The position numbers and the translations under genes were made by a program. The notes beneath the pieces are model-generated. The model worked only from the letters and a program-made list of their open reading frames with translations. It searched no databases and was not told the DNA's origin. This document shows positions 26,713 to 35,083 of a stretch of 64,000 bases of DNA, piece by piece; positions within the stretch are counted from its first letter, which is position 1; each line of letters begins with the position of its first letter. The stretch is from Cryobacterium frigoriphilum (GTDB taxonomy: Bacteria > Actinomycetota > Actinomycetes > Actinomycetales > Microbacteriaceae): the NCBI RefSeq assembly GCF_004403305.1, contig NZ_SOHE01000053.1:268994-332993 (forward strand), read 5' to 3'.

Positions 26713-29700
26713 GTGTCAAGCCAGGTAACCGGTGGAACCTCCGACGAAACGACGTCGGGTGAATTCGGTGCAAACGAGTGGCTCGTAGATGAGTTGTACG
26801 AAAGGTACCTCGTCGATAAGAACTCGGTTGACGAATCGTGGTGGCCGGTGCTCGAGAGCTACCACCAGACCGCGTCGACCCCCGCCGCTCCGGCAGCAGC
26901 GGTGACAGCGCCCGCCCCGGCAGCCGCTGCTCCGGCAGCTCCCGCCCCGGCAGCGGCCGCGGACGGCCAGCCGACGGCGCGCACCACATCGATCGCCGCC
27001 AAGCCCAAGCCCGTACCGGCCGACGCGCCGATCACGAAGCCGCAGGCGGTCGTGCCCGACGCCACCGCGCCGGTGCGTGAAGACGTCGTCTCGCCGCTGC
27101 GCGGCATGGCCAAGTCGCTCGCCACCAACATGGCCGCGAGCCTCACCGTGCCGACCGCGACGAGCGTGCGCACGATTCCGGCCAAGCTGCTGATCGACAA
27201 CCGCATCGTCATCAACAACCACCTCAAGCGTGCGCGTGGCGGCAAGGTCAGCTTCACCCACCTCATCGGCTGGGCGCTGATTCGGGCGCTGAAGATGTTC
27301 CCGAGCCAGAACGTCTACTACGACGAGGTCAACGGCAAGCCCTCGGTCATCGCCCCCGCCCACGTGGGCATGGGCCTGGCCATCGACATGCCCAAGCCCG
27401 ACGGCAGCCGTGCGCTGCTGGTTCCGGCCATCAAGCGTGCCGACACCATGACCTTCGGCGAGTTTCTCTCCGCCTACGAAGACCTCGTCTCCCGGGCCCG
27501 CCAGAACAAGCTCACCGCCGACGACTTCGCCGGCGCGACCCTGTCGCTGACCAACCCCGGCGGAATCGGTACCGTGCACTCGGTCCCCCGCCTGATGAAG
27601 GGCCAGGGCTGCATCATCGGCGCCGGCGCCCTCGACTATCCGGCCGAGTTTCAGGGTGCGAGCATCAAGACCCTCACCGGCCTGGCGATCTCCAAGACCA
27701 TCACCCTCACGAGCACCTATGACCACCGCGTCATCCAGGGCGCCGGTTCGGGCGAGTTCCTCAAGATCGTGCACGAGCTGCTCATCGGCCAGCACAACTT
27801 CTACGAGGAGATCTTCTCCGCGCTGCGCATCCCGTACGACCCGATCCACTGGGCCCCGGATATCAGCGTCGACCTCGCGAGCGCCGTCGACAAGACCGCC
27901 CGCGTGCAGGAGCTCATCAACTCGTTCCGCGTGCGTGGCCACCTGATGGCCGACATCGACCCGCTCGAGTACATGCAGCGCAGCCACCCCGACCTCGACA
28001 TTGCGACCCACGGCCTCACCTTCTGGGACCTTGATCGCTCGTTCGTGACCGGCGGCTTCGGCAACCAGCGTCAGATGCTGCTGCGCGACATCCTCGGCGT
28101 GCTGCGTGACTCCTATTGCCGCACCACGGGCATCGAGTACATGCACATTCAAGACCCGGCCCAGCGCAAGTGGGTGCAGGAAAAGATGGAGAAGGCGTAC
28201 GTCAAGCCGACCCATCACGAGCAGATGCGCATCCTCGGCAAGCTCAACGAGGCCGAGGCCTTCGAGACCTTCCTGCAGACCAAGTATGTCGGGCAGAAGC
28301 GCTTCAGCCTCGAGGGCGGCGAGTCCACGATTCCGCTGCTCGATTCCATCCTGCAGAGTTCGGCGGATGCCGGCCTCGACGAGGTCGCGATCGGCATGGC
28401 CCACCGTGGTCGCCTGAACGTACTCACCAACATCGCCGGCAAGACCTACGGCGAGATCTTCCGCGAGTTCGAAGGAACCCAGGACCCGCGCACCGTGCAC
28501 GGCTCCGGCGACGTCAAGTACCACCTCGGCACCATGGGCACCTTCCGTGGCGAGGGCGGCGTCGAGATTCCGGTCTCGCTGGCCGCGAACCCCTCCCACC
28601 TCGAAGCCGGCGACGGCGTGCTCGAGGGCATCGTACGAGCCAAGCAGGACCGCAAGCCGATCGGCACCTTCTCGACCCTGCCGATTCTCGTGCACGGCGA
28701 CGCGGCCATGGCCGGCCAGGGTGTCGTGCTCGAAACCCTGCAGATGTCCCAGCTGCGCGGCTACCGCACCGGCGGTACCATCCACATCGTCGTCAACAAC
28801 CAGCTCGGCTTCACGACGCTGCCCGGCGATGCACGCACCTCGATCTACTCGACGGATGTGGCCAAGACCATCCAGGCACCGATTTTCCACGTCAACGGGG
28901 ACGACCCCGAAGCCGTGGTGCGTGCCGCAGAACTCGCCTTCGAATACCGCCAGGAATTCAAAAAAGACGTGGTCGTCGACCTCATCTGCTACCGCCGACG
29001 CGGCCACAACGAGGGTGACGACCCCTCGATGACCCAGCCGCTGATGTACAACCTGATCGAAGCCAAGCGCTCCGTTCGCAAGCTGTACACCGAAGCGCTC
29101 GTCGGCCGTGGCGACATCACGGAAGAAGAGTACGAAGCCGCGCACCGCGACTTCCAGGACCGCCTGGAACGGGCGTTCATGGAGACGCACGCCGCGCAGA
29201 CCGCGTCGATCCCGATCATCACGGCCGAGGTCGCCGCGGCGGCCCTGGCGGAGGCAGAAGCCAAGGCCCGTGAGGATTCCGCCGGCGAACCGGCATCCAC
29301 CGGCGTACCGGAGTCGGTCATTCACCTCATCGGTGATGCCTTCAACAACAAGCCCGCCGGCTTCACGGTGCACAACAAGCTGCAGCAGCTGTTGCAGAAG
29401 CGTCTCGACATGAGCCGCAACGGCAACATCGACTGGAGCTTCGGCGAACTGCTCGCCCTCGGCTCGCTGCTCGTGGAGGGCACCCCGGTGCGCTTCGCCG
29501 GCCAAGACGCCCGACGCGGCACCTTCGTTCAGCGCCACGCCGTGCTGCACGACCGGATCAACGGTCAGGAATGGCTGCCGCTCGCGAACCTCAAGGACAG
29601 CCAGGCCAGATTCTGGATTTACGACTCGCTGCTCAGCGAGTACGCGGCCATGGGCTTCGAGTACGGCTACTCGGTGGAACGCGCCGATGCCCTCGTGCTC

Positions 29701-30447
29701 TGGGAGGCCCAGTTCGGTGACTTCGCCAACGGTGCTCAGACGATCATCGATGAGTTCGTGTCGAGCGCGGAGCAGAAGTGGGGCCAGCGGTCATCCGTTG
29801 TCCTGCTGCTGCCGCACGGCTACGAGGGTCAGGGCCCCGACCACTCGTCGGCGCGCATCGAGCGCTACCTGCAGCTGTGCGCGGAGAACAACATGACCGT
29901 GGCACGGCCGTCGACCCCGGCGTCGTACTTTCACCTGCTGCGTCGTCAGGCGTACATGCGTCCCCGCCGCCCGCTCATCGTCTTCACCCCGAAGTCGATG
30001 CTGCGGCTGCGCGGAGCAACCAGCTCCGTCGCCGACCTGACCAACGGCAAATTCGAGCCCGTCATCGACGACGCTCGAATCGAAGACAAGGCCGCGGTGA
30101 AGCGCGTTCTGTTCCACTCGGGCAAGTTGTACTACGACCTGCTCAACGAGCTCACCAAGAACCCCAACCCCGAGATCGCGCTCGTGCGCGTTGAGCAGTT
30201 CTACCCGCTGCCCGCCGTCGAACTCAAGGCCGTGTCCGAGCAGTACCCCAACGCCGAACTGGCGTGGGTACAGGACGAACCCGAGAACCAGGGCGCCTGG
30301 CCGTTCTTCTACCTCGAGACCAACAAGCTGGGCCCGCGCCCGGTGCGTCTGTTCTCGCGCACGGCGTCGGCTTCGCCGGCCGCCGGGTCGGCCAAGCGCC
30401 ACGCGGCCGAGCAAGCGACACTGCTGCACGACGCCTTGACCCTGTAA
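26713..30447 (+). CDS. kgd: multifunctional 2-oxoglutarate decarboxylase/dehydrogenase E1-E2
   Basis: A 1244-residue fusion characteristic of Actinobacteria (Kgd/OdhA) that decarboxylates 2-oxoglutarate for the TCA cycle. Residues 1-45 are the conserved N-terminal segment (EWLVDELYERYLVDKNSVDESWW), 50-115 an Ala/Pro linker, about 120-350 an E2-type acyltransferase domain with TYDHRVIQGAGSGEF, and about 380 to the end the thiamine-diphosphate E1 part (AHRGRLNVLTNI, RRRGHNEGDDPS). It has no lipoyl domain, as usual. Translation starts at GTG 26713. In relatives the FHA protein OdhI/GarA inhibits it through the E1 part; that gene is not in this window. A strong terminator follows. Confidence 0.95.
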   Translation: MSSQVTGGTSDETTSGEFGANEWLVDELYERYLVDKNSVDESWWPVLESYHQTASTPAAPAAAVTAPAPAAAAPAAPAPAAAADGQPTARTTSIAAKPKPVPADAPITKPQAVVPDATAPVREDVVSPLRGMAKSLATNMAASLTVPTATSVRTIPAKLLIDNRIVINNHLKRARGGKVSFTHLIGWALIRALKMFPSQNVYYDEVNGKPSVIAPAHVGMGLAIDMPKPDGSRALLVPAIKRADTMTFGEFLSAYEDLVSRARQNKLTADDFAGATLSLTNPGGIGTVHSVPRLMKGQGCIIGAGALDYPAEFQGASIKTLTGLAISKTITLTSTYDHRVIQGAGSGEFLKIVHELLIGQHNFYEEIFSALRIPYDPIHWAPDISVDLASAVDKTARVQELINSFRVRGHLMADIDPLEYMQRSHPDLDIATHGLTFWDLDRSFVTGGFGNQRQMLLRDILGVLRDSYCRTTGIEYMHIQDPAQRKWVQEKMEKAYVKPTHHEQMRILGKLNEAEAFETFLQTKYVGQKRFSLEGGESTIPLLDSILQSSADAGLDEVAIGMAHRGRLNVLTNIAGKTYGEIFREFEGTQDPRTVHGSGDVKYHLGTMGTFRGEGGVEIPVSLAANPSHLEAGDGVLEGIVRAKQDRKPIGTFSTLPILVHGDAAMAGQGVVLETLQMSQLRGYRTGGTIHIVVNNQLGFTTLPGDARTSIYSTDVAKTIQAPIFHVNGDDPEAVVRAAELAFEYRQEFKKDVVVDLICYRRRGHNEGDDPSMTQPLMYNLIEAKRSVRKLYTEALVGRGDITEEEYEAAHRDFQDRLERAFMETHAAQTASIPIITAEVAAAALAEAEAKAREDSAGEPASTGVPESVIHLIGDAFNNKPAGFTVHNKLQQLLQKRLDMSRNGNIDWSFGELLALGSLLVEGTPVRFAGQDARRGTFVQRHAVLHDRINGQEWLPLANLKDSQARFWIYDSLLSEYAAMGFEYGYSVERADALVLWEAQFGDFANGAQTIIDEFVSSAEQKWGQRSSVVLLLPHGYEGQGPDHSSARIERYLQLCAENNMTVARPSTPASYFHLLRRQAYMRPRRPLIVFTPKSMLRLRGATSSVADLTNGKFEPVIDDARIEDKAAVKRVLFHSGKLYYDLLNELTKNPNPEIALVRVEQFYPLPAVELKAVSEQYPNAELAWVQDEPENQGAWPFFYLETNKLGPRPVRLFSRTASASPAAGSAKRHAAEQATLLHDALTL

Positions 30448-30462
30448 CTACGAGGCGACCGG

Positions 30463-30526
30463 ACCCGCGGGTCCGGGGTCGTGATCTGTTTTCCCAGATC
30501 ACGCCCCCGGGCCCGCGGGTTTCTTT
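30463..30526 (+). terminator. strong intrinsic terminator after kgd
   Basis: ACCCGCGGGTCCGGGG and CGTGATCTG (30463-30488) fold back on CAGATCACG and CCCCCGGGCCCGCGGGT (30495-30520), closing a six-base TTTTCC loop. The stem is about 25 pairs long and is followed by TTCTTT. Confidence 0.85.
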
Positions 30527-30585
30527 GTACGATGTGTGCGTTCCGATCCATTCTCAGATCAGACCGAACGCACAGGAGGATCACC

Positions 30586-31410
30586 ATGCCCACCATCGAC
30601 AGCTTCACGCCCGGCGAACCGTGCTGGGTCGACCTGATGAGTTCCGACGTCGAACGTTCGAAGCAGTTCTACACGTCACTTTTCGGCTGGACCGCAACGG
30701 AGTCCGGTGACGAGTACGGCAACTACGTCACCTTCTGGAAGGGCGATGCGCAGGTTGCCGGCCTGGCGCGGCAACAGCCCGGCTCGAACTTTGCCGACGT
30801 CTGGACGACCTACCTCGCCGTCGACGACATCGACGCCGCCGCCGAGTCCGCCCGCGCTGCCGGGGCCCAGATACTCATGGAGCCGATGACGGTGGGCGAC
30901 CAGGGGCGCATGGCCATGATCCTCGACCCGACGGGGGCCGCGATCGGTCTCTGGCAGTCCGCGGAGCATGCCGGTTTCGGTGTCAACAACGAAAACGGAG
31001 CCCCCGTCTGGCACGAGCTCAATACCCGCGACTACGATGCGGCACTCAGCTTCTACCAGGCGGTATTCGGGTGGACGCCGGTGCCGTTGAGTGACGCCAT
31101 GGAGTTTCGGTACAGCACGTTCGGCGGCGAGGGAACCATGGCCGGCGGGGTCTACGACGCGCACGCAACGCTGCCGGAGGGGGTTCCGTCACACTGGCAG
31201 CTCTACCTCGGGGTAGCGGATGTCCCCGCCGCGGCCCTGCGCGTCGTCGAACTGGGCGGCAGCATCCTGCGTGAACCCTGGGACTCGGAGTTCGGCGTGT
31301 TCGCCCAGGTCGCCGACCCGACCGGCGCCAGCTTCCAGCTCGGCGGTGTAGCCGCCGAGATCGTGTCGGAACCGACGACGTCGAAGTCCGTCAGCTCCGA
31401 CACCGAATAG
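30586..31410 (+). CDS. two-domain VOC (glyoxalase/bleomycin-resistance-like) protein
   Basis: A 274-residue tandem VOC protein: domain 1 at about residues 8-125 (CWVDLMSSDVERSKQFYTSLFGW) and domain 2 at about 140-260 (VWHELNTRDYDAALSFYQAVFGW). Both keep the GW turn after the first strand and end with PTGA. Such proteins are often annotated as hydroxylase-like or antibiotic-resistance-like; the substrate is not predictable. ATG 30586 has an AGGAGG site six bases upstream. It is separated from kgd by a terminator. Confidence 0.88.
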   Translation: MPTIDSFTPGEPCWVDLMSSDVERSKQFYTSLFGWTATESGDEYGNYVTFWKGDAQVAGLARQQPGSNFADVWTTYLAVDDIDAAAESARAAGAQILMEPMTVGDQGRMAMILDPTGAAIGLWQSAEHAGFGVNNENGAPVWHELNTRDYDAALSFYQAVFGWTPVPLSDAMEFRYSTFGGEGTMAGGVYDAHATLPEGVPSHWQLYLGVADVPAAALRVVELGGSILREPWDSEFGVFAQVADPTGASFQLGGVAAEIVSEPTTSKSVSSDTE

Positions 31411-31424
31411 CCGCCCGGCGCGTG

Positions 31425-31540
31425 CGAGAGCTGCGCGGCGGCTGCGCCACCCAAGGAGCGCGTGCCCCCAGAGCTGCGCGGGTACTGCGCCGCTACGCGG
31501 GTGGCACACATCCCGCGCAGCGGCGCACCACCCGCGCATC
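31425..31540. repeat. intergenic palindromic repeat, family A locus 2
   Basis: Arms 31476-31501 and 31512-31537 (GCGCGGGTACTGCGCCGCTA against its complement) match with few mismatches. A partial unit lies at 31425-31460. It fills most of the 175-base gap between the convergent VOC and anti-sigma genes. Confidence 0.65.
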
Positions 31541-31584
31541 GCCAACCGACCCCACTTGCTCGTCCGCTGCGCGGGCCGAGACGG

Positions 31585-31827
31585 CTAGTGGGCGGACTGC
31601 AGGGCGCGCAGACGCGCGAGCACCTGGTCGCGCAGGTCCTCGGGGGCGGTCTCTTTACACGCCCGCTGCACCGCTTCCGTCAACGTGCGGCCGACGAGGT
31701 GTTCGGTGGCGCAGTCCTCACACCCGGCCAGGTGCGCCTGAATGTCGGCGGCATCGGCTCCGCAGAGTTCGTGGTGCAGGTATTCCTCGAGTTCGGCTTT
31801 GGCTTTGGTGCATCCGCAATCGGTCAT
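31585..31827 (-). CDS. rsrA: zinc anti-sigma factor, RsrA/RshA type
   Basis: An 80-residue redox-sensing anti-sigma factor that holds the adjacent ECF sigma factor until thiol oxidation. The ZAS signature H-x3-C-x2-C is HLAGCEDC at about residues 32-39, with two more cysteines near the N-terminus (DCGC). It starts six bases after the sigma gene stop. Length and placement match Streptomyces RsrA and mycobacterial RshA. Confidence 0.92.
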   Translation of the reverse strand: MTDCGCTKAKAELEEYLHHELCGADAADIQAHLAGCEDCATEHLVGRTLTEAVQRACKETAPEDLRDQVLARLRALQSAH

Positions 31828-31833
31828 AGGTCT

Positions 31834-32574
31834 CTAGCTCCCAGAGTTGTTCTGGCCAGCTGACTGGCCGAGTCCGCGCTCCTGCGCGTATCCGGCCAGC
31901 AGATCGCGAAGGAGCCGACGGCCTCGGTGCAGGCGGCTCATCACGGTGCCAATAGGTGTTTTCATGATTTCAGCGATCTCCTGATAGGAGAAGCCCTCCA
32001 CGTCGGCAAAATACACCGCGAGGCGAAAATCTTCGGGAATCGACTGCAGTGCGTCTTTCACGGCGCTGTCGGGCAGGTGATCGATCGCTTCGGCCTCGGC
32101 CGACCGGCCGGACATGGCGGTCGTCGATTCGGCGCCGCCCATCTGCCAGTCTTCGAGATCGTCAATCGTGCCCTGATAGGGCTCGCGCTGCTTTTTGCGG
32201 TAAGCGTTGATGAAGGTGTTCGTGAGAATCCGGTACAGCCACGCCTTGAGGTTGGTTCCCTGCTCGAACTGCGCGAACGCGGCGAAGGCCTTGACAAAGG
32301 TCTCCTGCACGAGATCCTGCGCGTCGGACGGGTTGCGCGTCATGCGCATCGCCGCAGCATAAAGCTGGTCGATAAACGGCATCGCCTGCTCTTCGAACAG
32401 GTCGCGGGTCAGCGTCGCTGCGGCCTCGGGTGTTGCCTTGTCCACATTCGCCTGATCGGGACTCGGTGTATCTGTTGTCATCACCGGCAATTCTAAGCCG
32501 CGCAACTCGATACTGCCCGAACGGATTCCGTGAGGCGCAACCATGAGCGGTCGCTCCAAGAGTGCTGCAGCCAT
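31834..32574 (-). CDS. sigH: ECF sigma factor SigR/SigH, thiol-oxidative stress
   Basis: A 246-residue ECF sigma factor. Region 2 is [32 protein letters not shown] and region 4 contains [13 protein letters not shown] [40 protein letters not shown]. The start at ATG 32574 is preferred over ATG codons 11 and 32 because GGGAGG lies seven bases upstream. This gives a longer N-terminus, like the extended unstable form described for Streptomyces SigR. It directs thioredoxin and mycothiol genes in relatives. The gene diverges from aroA across 46 bases; I did not find a clear GGAAT/GTT autoregulatory promoter there. Confidence 0.93.
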   Translation of the reverse strand: MAAALLERPLMVAPHGIRSGSIELRGLELPVMTTDTPSPDQANVDKATPEAAATLTRDLFEEQAMPFIDQLYAAAMRMTRNPSDAQDLVQETFVKAFAAFAQFEQGTNLKAWLYRILTNTFINAYRKKQREPYQGTIDDLEDWQMGGAESTTAMSGRSAEAEAIDHLPDSAVKDALQSIPEDFRLAVYFADVEGFSYQEIAEIMKTPIGTVMSRLHRGRRLLRDLLAGYAQERGLGQSAGQNNSGS

Positions 32575-32606
32575 GAGAAGACCTCCCTAAGATCATTTGC
32601 TTCGAC

Positions 32607-32612
32607 TATTCT
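32607..32612 (+). promoter_or_regulatory. candidate -10 box for a leaderless aroA mRNA
   Basis: TATTCT ends eight bases before the aroA ATG, and no ribosome binding site lies between them. This arrangement is typical of leaderless transcripts, which are common in Actinobacteria. The -35 region is not recognisable. Confidence 0.4.
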
Positions 32613-32620
32613 GATAACCG

Positions 32621-33979
32621 ATGTTGATCTCGAGATATTCCAAGCCGGAGTTCGATCCTTACGGCGACAATGTGCCGCTCGAAGCGGATGCCTGGTGGCC
32701 AGCTCCCACGGCATCCGGTGCCTTGACCTGCACCGTCTCCCTTCCGGGATCGAAGTCGCTCACCAATCGTGAGCTCGTGCTCTCGGCACTCGCCAGCGAA
32801 CCGTCGCTGCTGCGCGCCCCGCTGCACTCCCGCGACAGCGACCTGATGGTCGACGCGCTGCGTCAGATGGGCACCACCATCGAGGCCGTTGACGGCAACG
32901 GCGCTTTCGGCGCCGACCTCAGGATCACCCCCGGTGAACTGCTCGGCTCCACGACAGTCGATTGCGGCCTCGCCGGAACCGTCATGCGTTTTCTGCCGCC
33001 GCTCGCCGCCCTCGCCCTCGGACCGACGACCTTTGACGGCGATGCGGGCGCCCGCCGCCGCCCGATGTCGACGATGATCACCGCCCTGCGCGACCTCGGA
33101 GCCGACATCAACGACGACGGCCGCCGCGCCCTGCCCTTCACCGTGCACGGCCGCGGAGCCGTCACCGGCGGCGACGTCACGATCGACGCCGGCGCCTCGA
33201 GCCAGTTCGTCTCCGGACTGCTGCTGGCCGCCGCCCGCTTCGACGAGGGCCTGCACCTGCACCACTCCGGTGAGCGTCTGCCGAGCCTGCCGCACATCGA
33301 GATGACGATTGCCACCCTCGCCGCCCGCGGTGTCACCGTCACGAGCCCGGCCGTGGGCGAATGGATCGTCGAACCCGGCCCGATCGCCGGCGCCGAGGTC
33401 GACATCGAACCTGACCTCTCGAACGCGGCCCCGTTTCTCGCCGCCGCACTCGTCGCCGGCGGCAGCGTCACCATCGCGGGTTGGCCGACCAGCACAACCC
33501 AGGTCGGCGCCGACCTCGCAACCCTGTTGCCCCTGTTCGGCGCGACCGTCACCCTCGAAAACGATCGCCTCACGGTGACCGGGGGCAGCGGCATCCATGG
33601 TGTCGAACTGGACCTCTCGACCGGCGGCGAGCTTGCCCCGACGCTCGTGGCACTGGCCGCCCTCGCCGATTCGCCGAGCACGATCACCGGAATCGGGCAT
33701 CTGCGGCACCACGAGTCCAACCGGCTCGAGGCCCTCGCGACCGAGATCAACGGCCTCGGCGGCAACGTGACCGAGCTGCCCGATGGCCTGCACATCGTGC
33801 CGCAGCCCCTCACGGGCGGTGAATGGCACAGCTACGACGACCACCGGATGGCCACGACCGGCGCACTCATCGGCCTCGCGGTTGCCGGGGTGCTCGTGGA
33901 GAACATCGCCACGACCGCCAAGACCCTCCCCCAGTTTCCCGAGCTGTGGCACGCCCTGCTGCCCGAGGCCACCCCCTAG
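32621..33979 (+). CDS. aroA: 3-phosphoshikimate 1-carboxyvinyltransferase (EPSP synthase)
   Basis: The enzyme joins shikimate-3-phosphate and PEP in the sixth step of aromatic biosynthesis. The 452-residue protein has the two-domain inside-out barrel fold: LPGSKSLTNRELVLSALA at the N-terminus with the substrate lysine and serine, DCGLAGTVMRFLPPLAAL at about 105, and the late DDHRMATTGALIGLAV motif. The GLAGT loop is that of glyphosate-sensitive type I-like enzymes with an A after GL. The ATG at 32621 probably begins a leaderless mRNA. rsgA starts at the base after its stop. Confidence 0.95.
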   Translation: MLISRYSKPEFDPYGDNVPLEADAWWPAPTASGALTCTVSLPGSKSLTNRELVLSALASEPSLLRAPLHSRDSDLMVDALRQMGTTIEAVDGNGAFGADLRITPGELLGSTTVDCGLAGTVMRFLPPLAALALGPTTFDGDAGARRRPMSTMITALRDLGADINDDGRRALPFTVHGRGAVTGGDVTIDAGASSQFVSGLLLAAARFDEGLHLHHSGERLPSLPHIEMTIATLAARGVTVTSPAVGEWIVEPGPIAGAEVDIEPDLSNAAPFLAAALVAGGSVTIAGWPTSTTQVGADLATLLPLFGATVTLENDRLTVTGGSGIHGVELDLSTGGELAPTLVALAALADSPSTITGIGHLRHHESNRLEALATEINGLGGNVTELPDGLHIVPQPLTGGEWHSYDDHRMATTGALIGLAVAGVLVENIATTAKTLPQFPELWHALLPEATP

Positions 33980-35083
33980 ATGCCGGCGCACGAGCTGCCG
34001 AAACGCCATCTGCCGTCGAGTGACACCGACGAACAGGCCGACGCCTGGTGGTCGACACCCGACGATGACGAACCGCAGTACGACGAGTCCGACGTGCGCG
34101 TGCGTGCGGGGCGCAAGGGTACCAAGCCGCGCTCGAAGACCCGGCCGCAGCACGAGAACGCGCTGACCGGGCGTATCCTCACCGTCGACCGGGGCCGCTA
34201 CACGGTATTGCTCGACGAGAATCTGGCCACCGAGCACCGGGTGACCGCAGCTCGGGCGAGCGAACTGCGCAAGAAGGCCGTCGTGAACGGCGACCAGGTC
34301 GACATCGTCGGCAACACCACCGGCGACGAGGGCACCCTCGCCCGCATCGTGCGCATCGTCGACCGCCGCACCCTGCTGCGGCGCAGCGCCGACGACACCG
34401 ACGCCGTCGAACGGGTGATCGTCGCCAACGCCGACCAGATGCTCATCGTCGTCGCCGCGGCCAACCCGGAGCCCCGCATCCGCCTCGTCGACCGCTATCT
34501 GGTGGCCGCCTACGACGCCGGGGTCTCCCCCATCCTCTGCATCACCAAGACCGACCTCGCCGACCCCGCCGAGTTTCTCAGCAACTTCGCCGGCCTCGAC
34601 CTGCCGGTGTTTCAGAGCCGCGAGGACCACATTCCGCTCGACCAGATCTCGGCGGCCCTGGTCGGCCACGACACCGTCTTCGTCGGCCACTCCGGGGTCG
34701 GCAAGTCCACCCTCGTCAACGCCCTGGTCCCCGGCACCAATCGCGCCATCGGTGTCGTCAACACGGTCACCGGGCGCGGCCGCCACACCTCATCGTCGAC
34801 GGTGTCACTGCGCCTCGAAACGGATGCCGGCAAGGGCTGGGTCATCGACACTCCCGGCGTGCGATCCTTCGGCCTGGGGCACATCAACACCGACAACATC
34901 CTGAAGGCCTTCACCGACCTCGCGACCATCGCTGAGCGCTGCCCGCGCGGCTGCACCCACCTGCCGGCCTCACCGGACTGCGCGATCATCGAGGCGGTCG
35001 AGGCCGAGGAACTCGGCGAGATCGGGCGGGTACGACTGGATTCCCTGCAGCGACTGCTCGCGACCTTCGCCCCGGCCCGCTGA
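33980..35083 (+). CDS. rsgA: ribosome small-subunit-dependent GTPase A
   Basis: A 367-residue circularly permuted GTPase that assists late 30S maturation. After a basic N-terminal extension, the OB domain is about residues 50-120, the G4 motif TKTD precedes the P-loop GHSGVGKST, followed by the DTPGVRSFGL G3. The C-terminal zinc finger CPRGCTHLPASPDC is intact. The ATG is directly adjacent to the aroA stop, so the two are co-translated; aroA-rsgA adjacency is also known from mycobacteria. Confidence 0.95.
   Translation: MPAHELPKRHLPSSDTDEQADAWWSTPDDDEPQYDESDVRVRAGRKGTKPRSKTRPQHENALTGRILTVDRGRYTVLLDENLATEHRVTAARASELRKKAVVNGDQVDIVGNTTGDEGTLARIVRIVDRRTLLRRSADDTDAVERVIVANADQMLIVVAAANPEPRIRLVDRYLVAAYDAGVSPILCITKTDLADPAEFLSNFAGLDLPVFQSREDHIPLDQISAALVGHDTVFVGHSGVGKSTLVNALVPGTNRAIGVVNTVTGRGRHTSSSTVSLRLETDAGKGWVIDTPGVRSFGLGHINTDNILKAFTDLATIAERCPRGCTHLPASPDCAIIEAVEAEELGEIGRVRLDSLQRLLATFAPAR

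Noticed and set aside
26716..29550. A 944-codon open frame on the strand opposite kgd
   Set aside because: It mirrors kgd codon structure, has no domain, and such frames are expected in high-GC genes.
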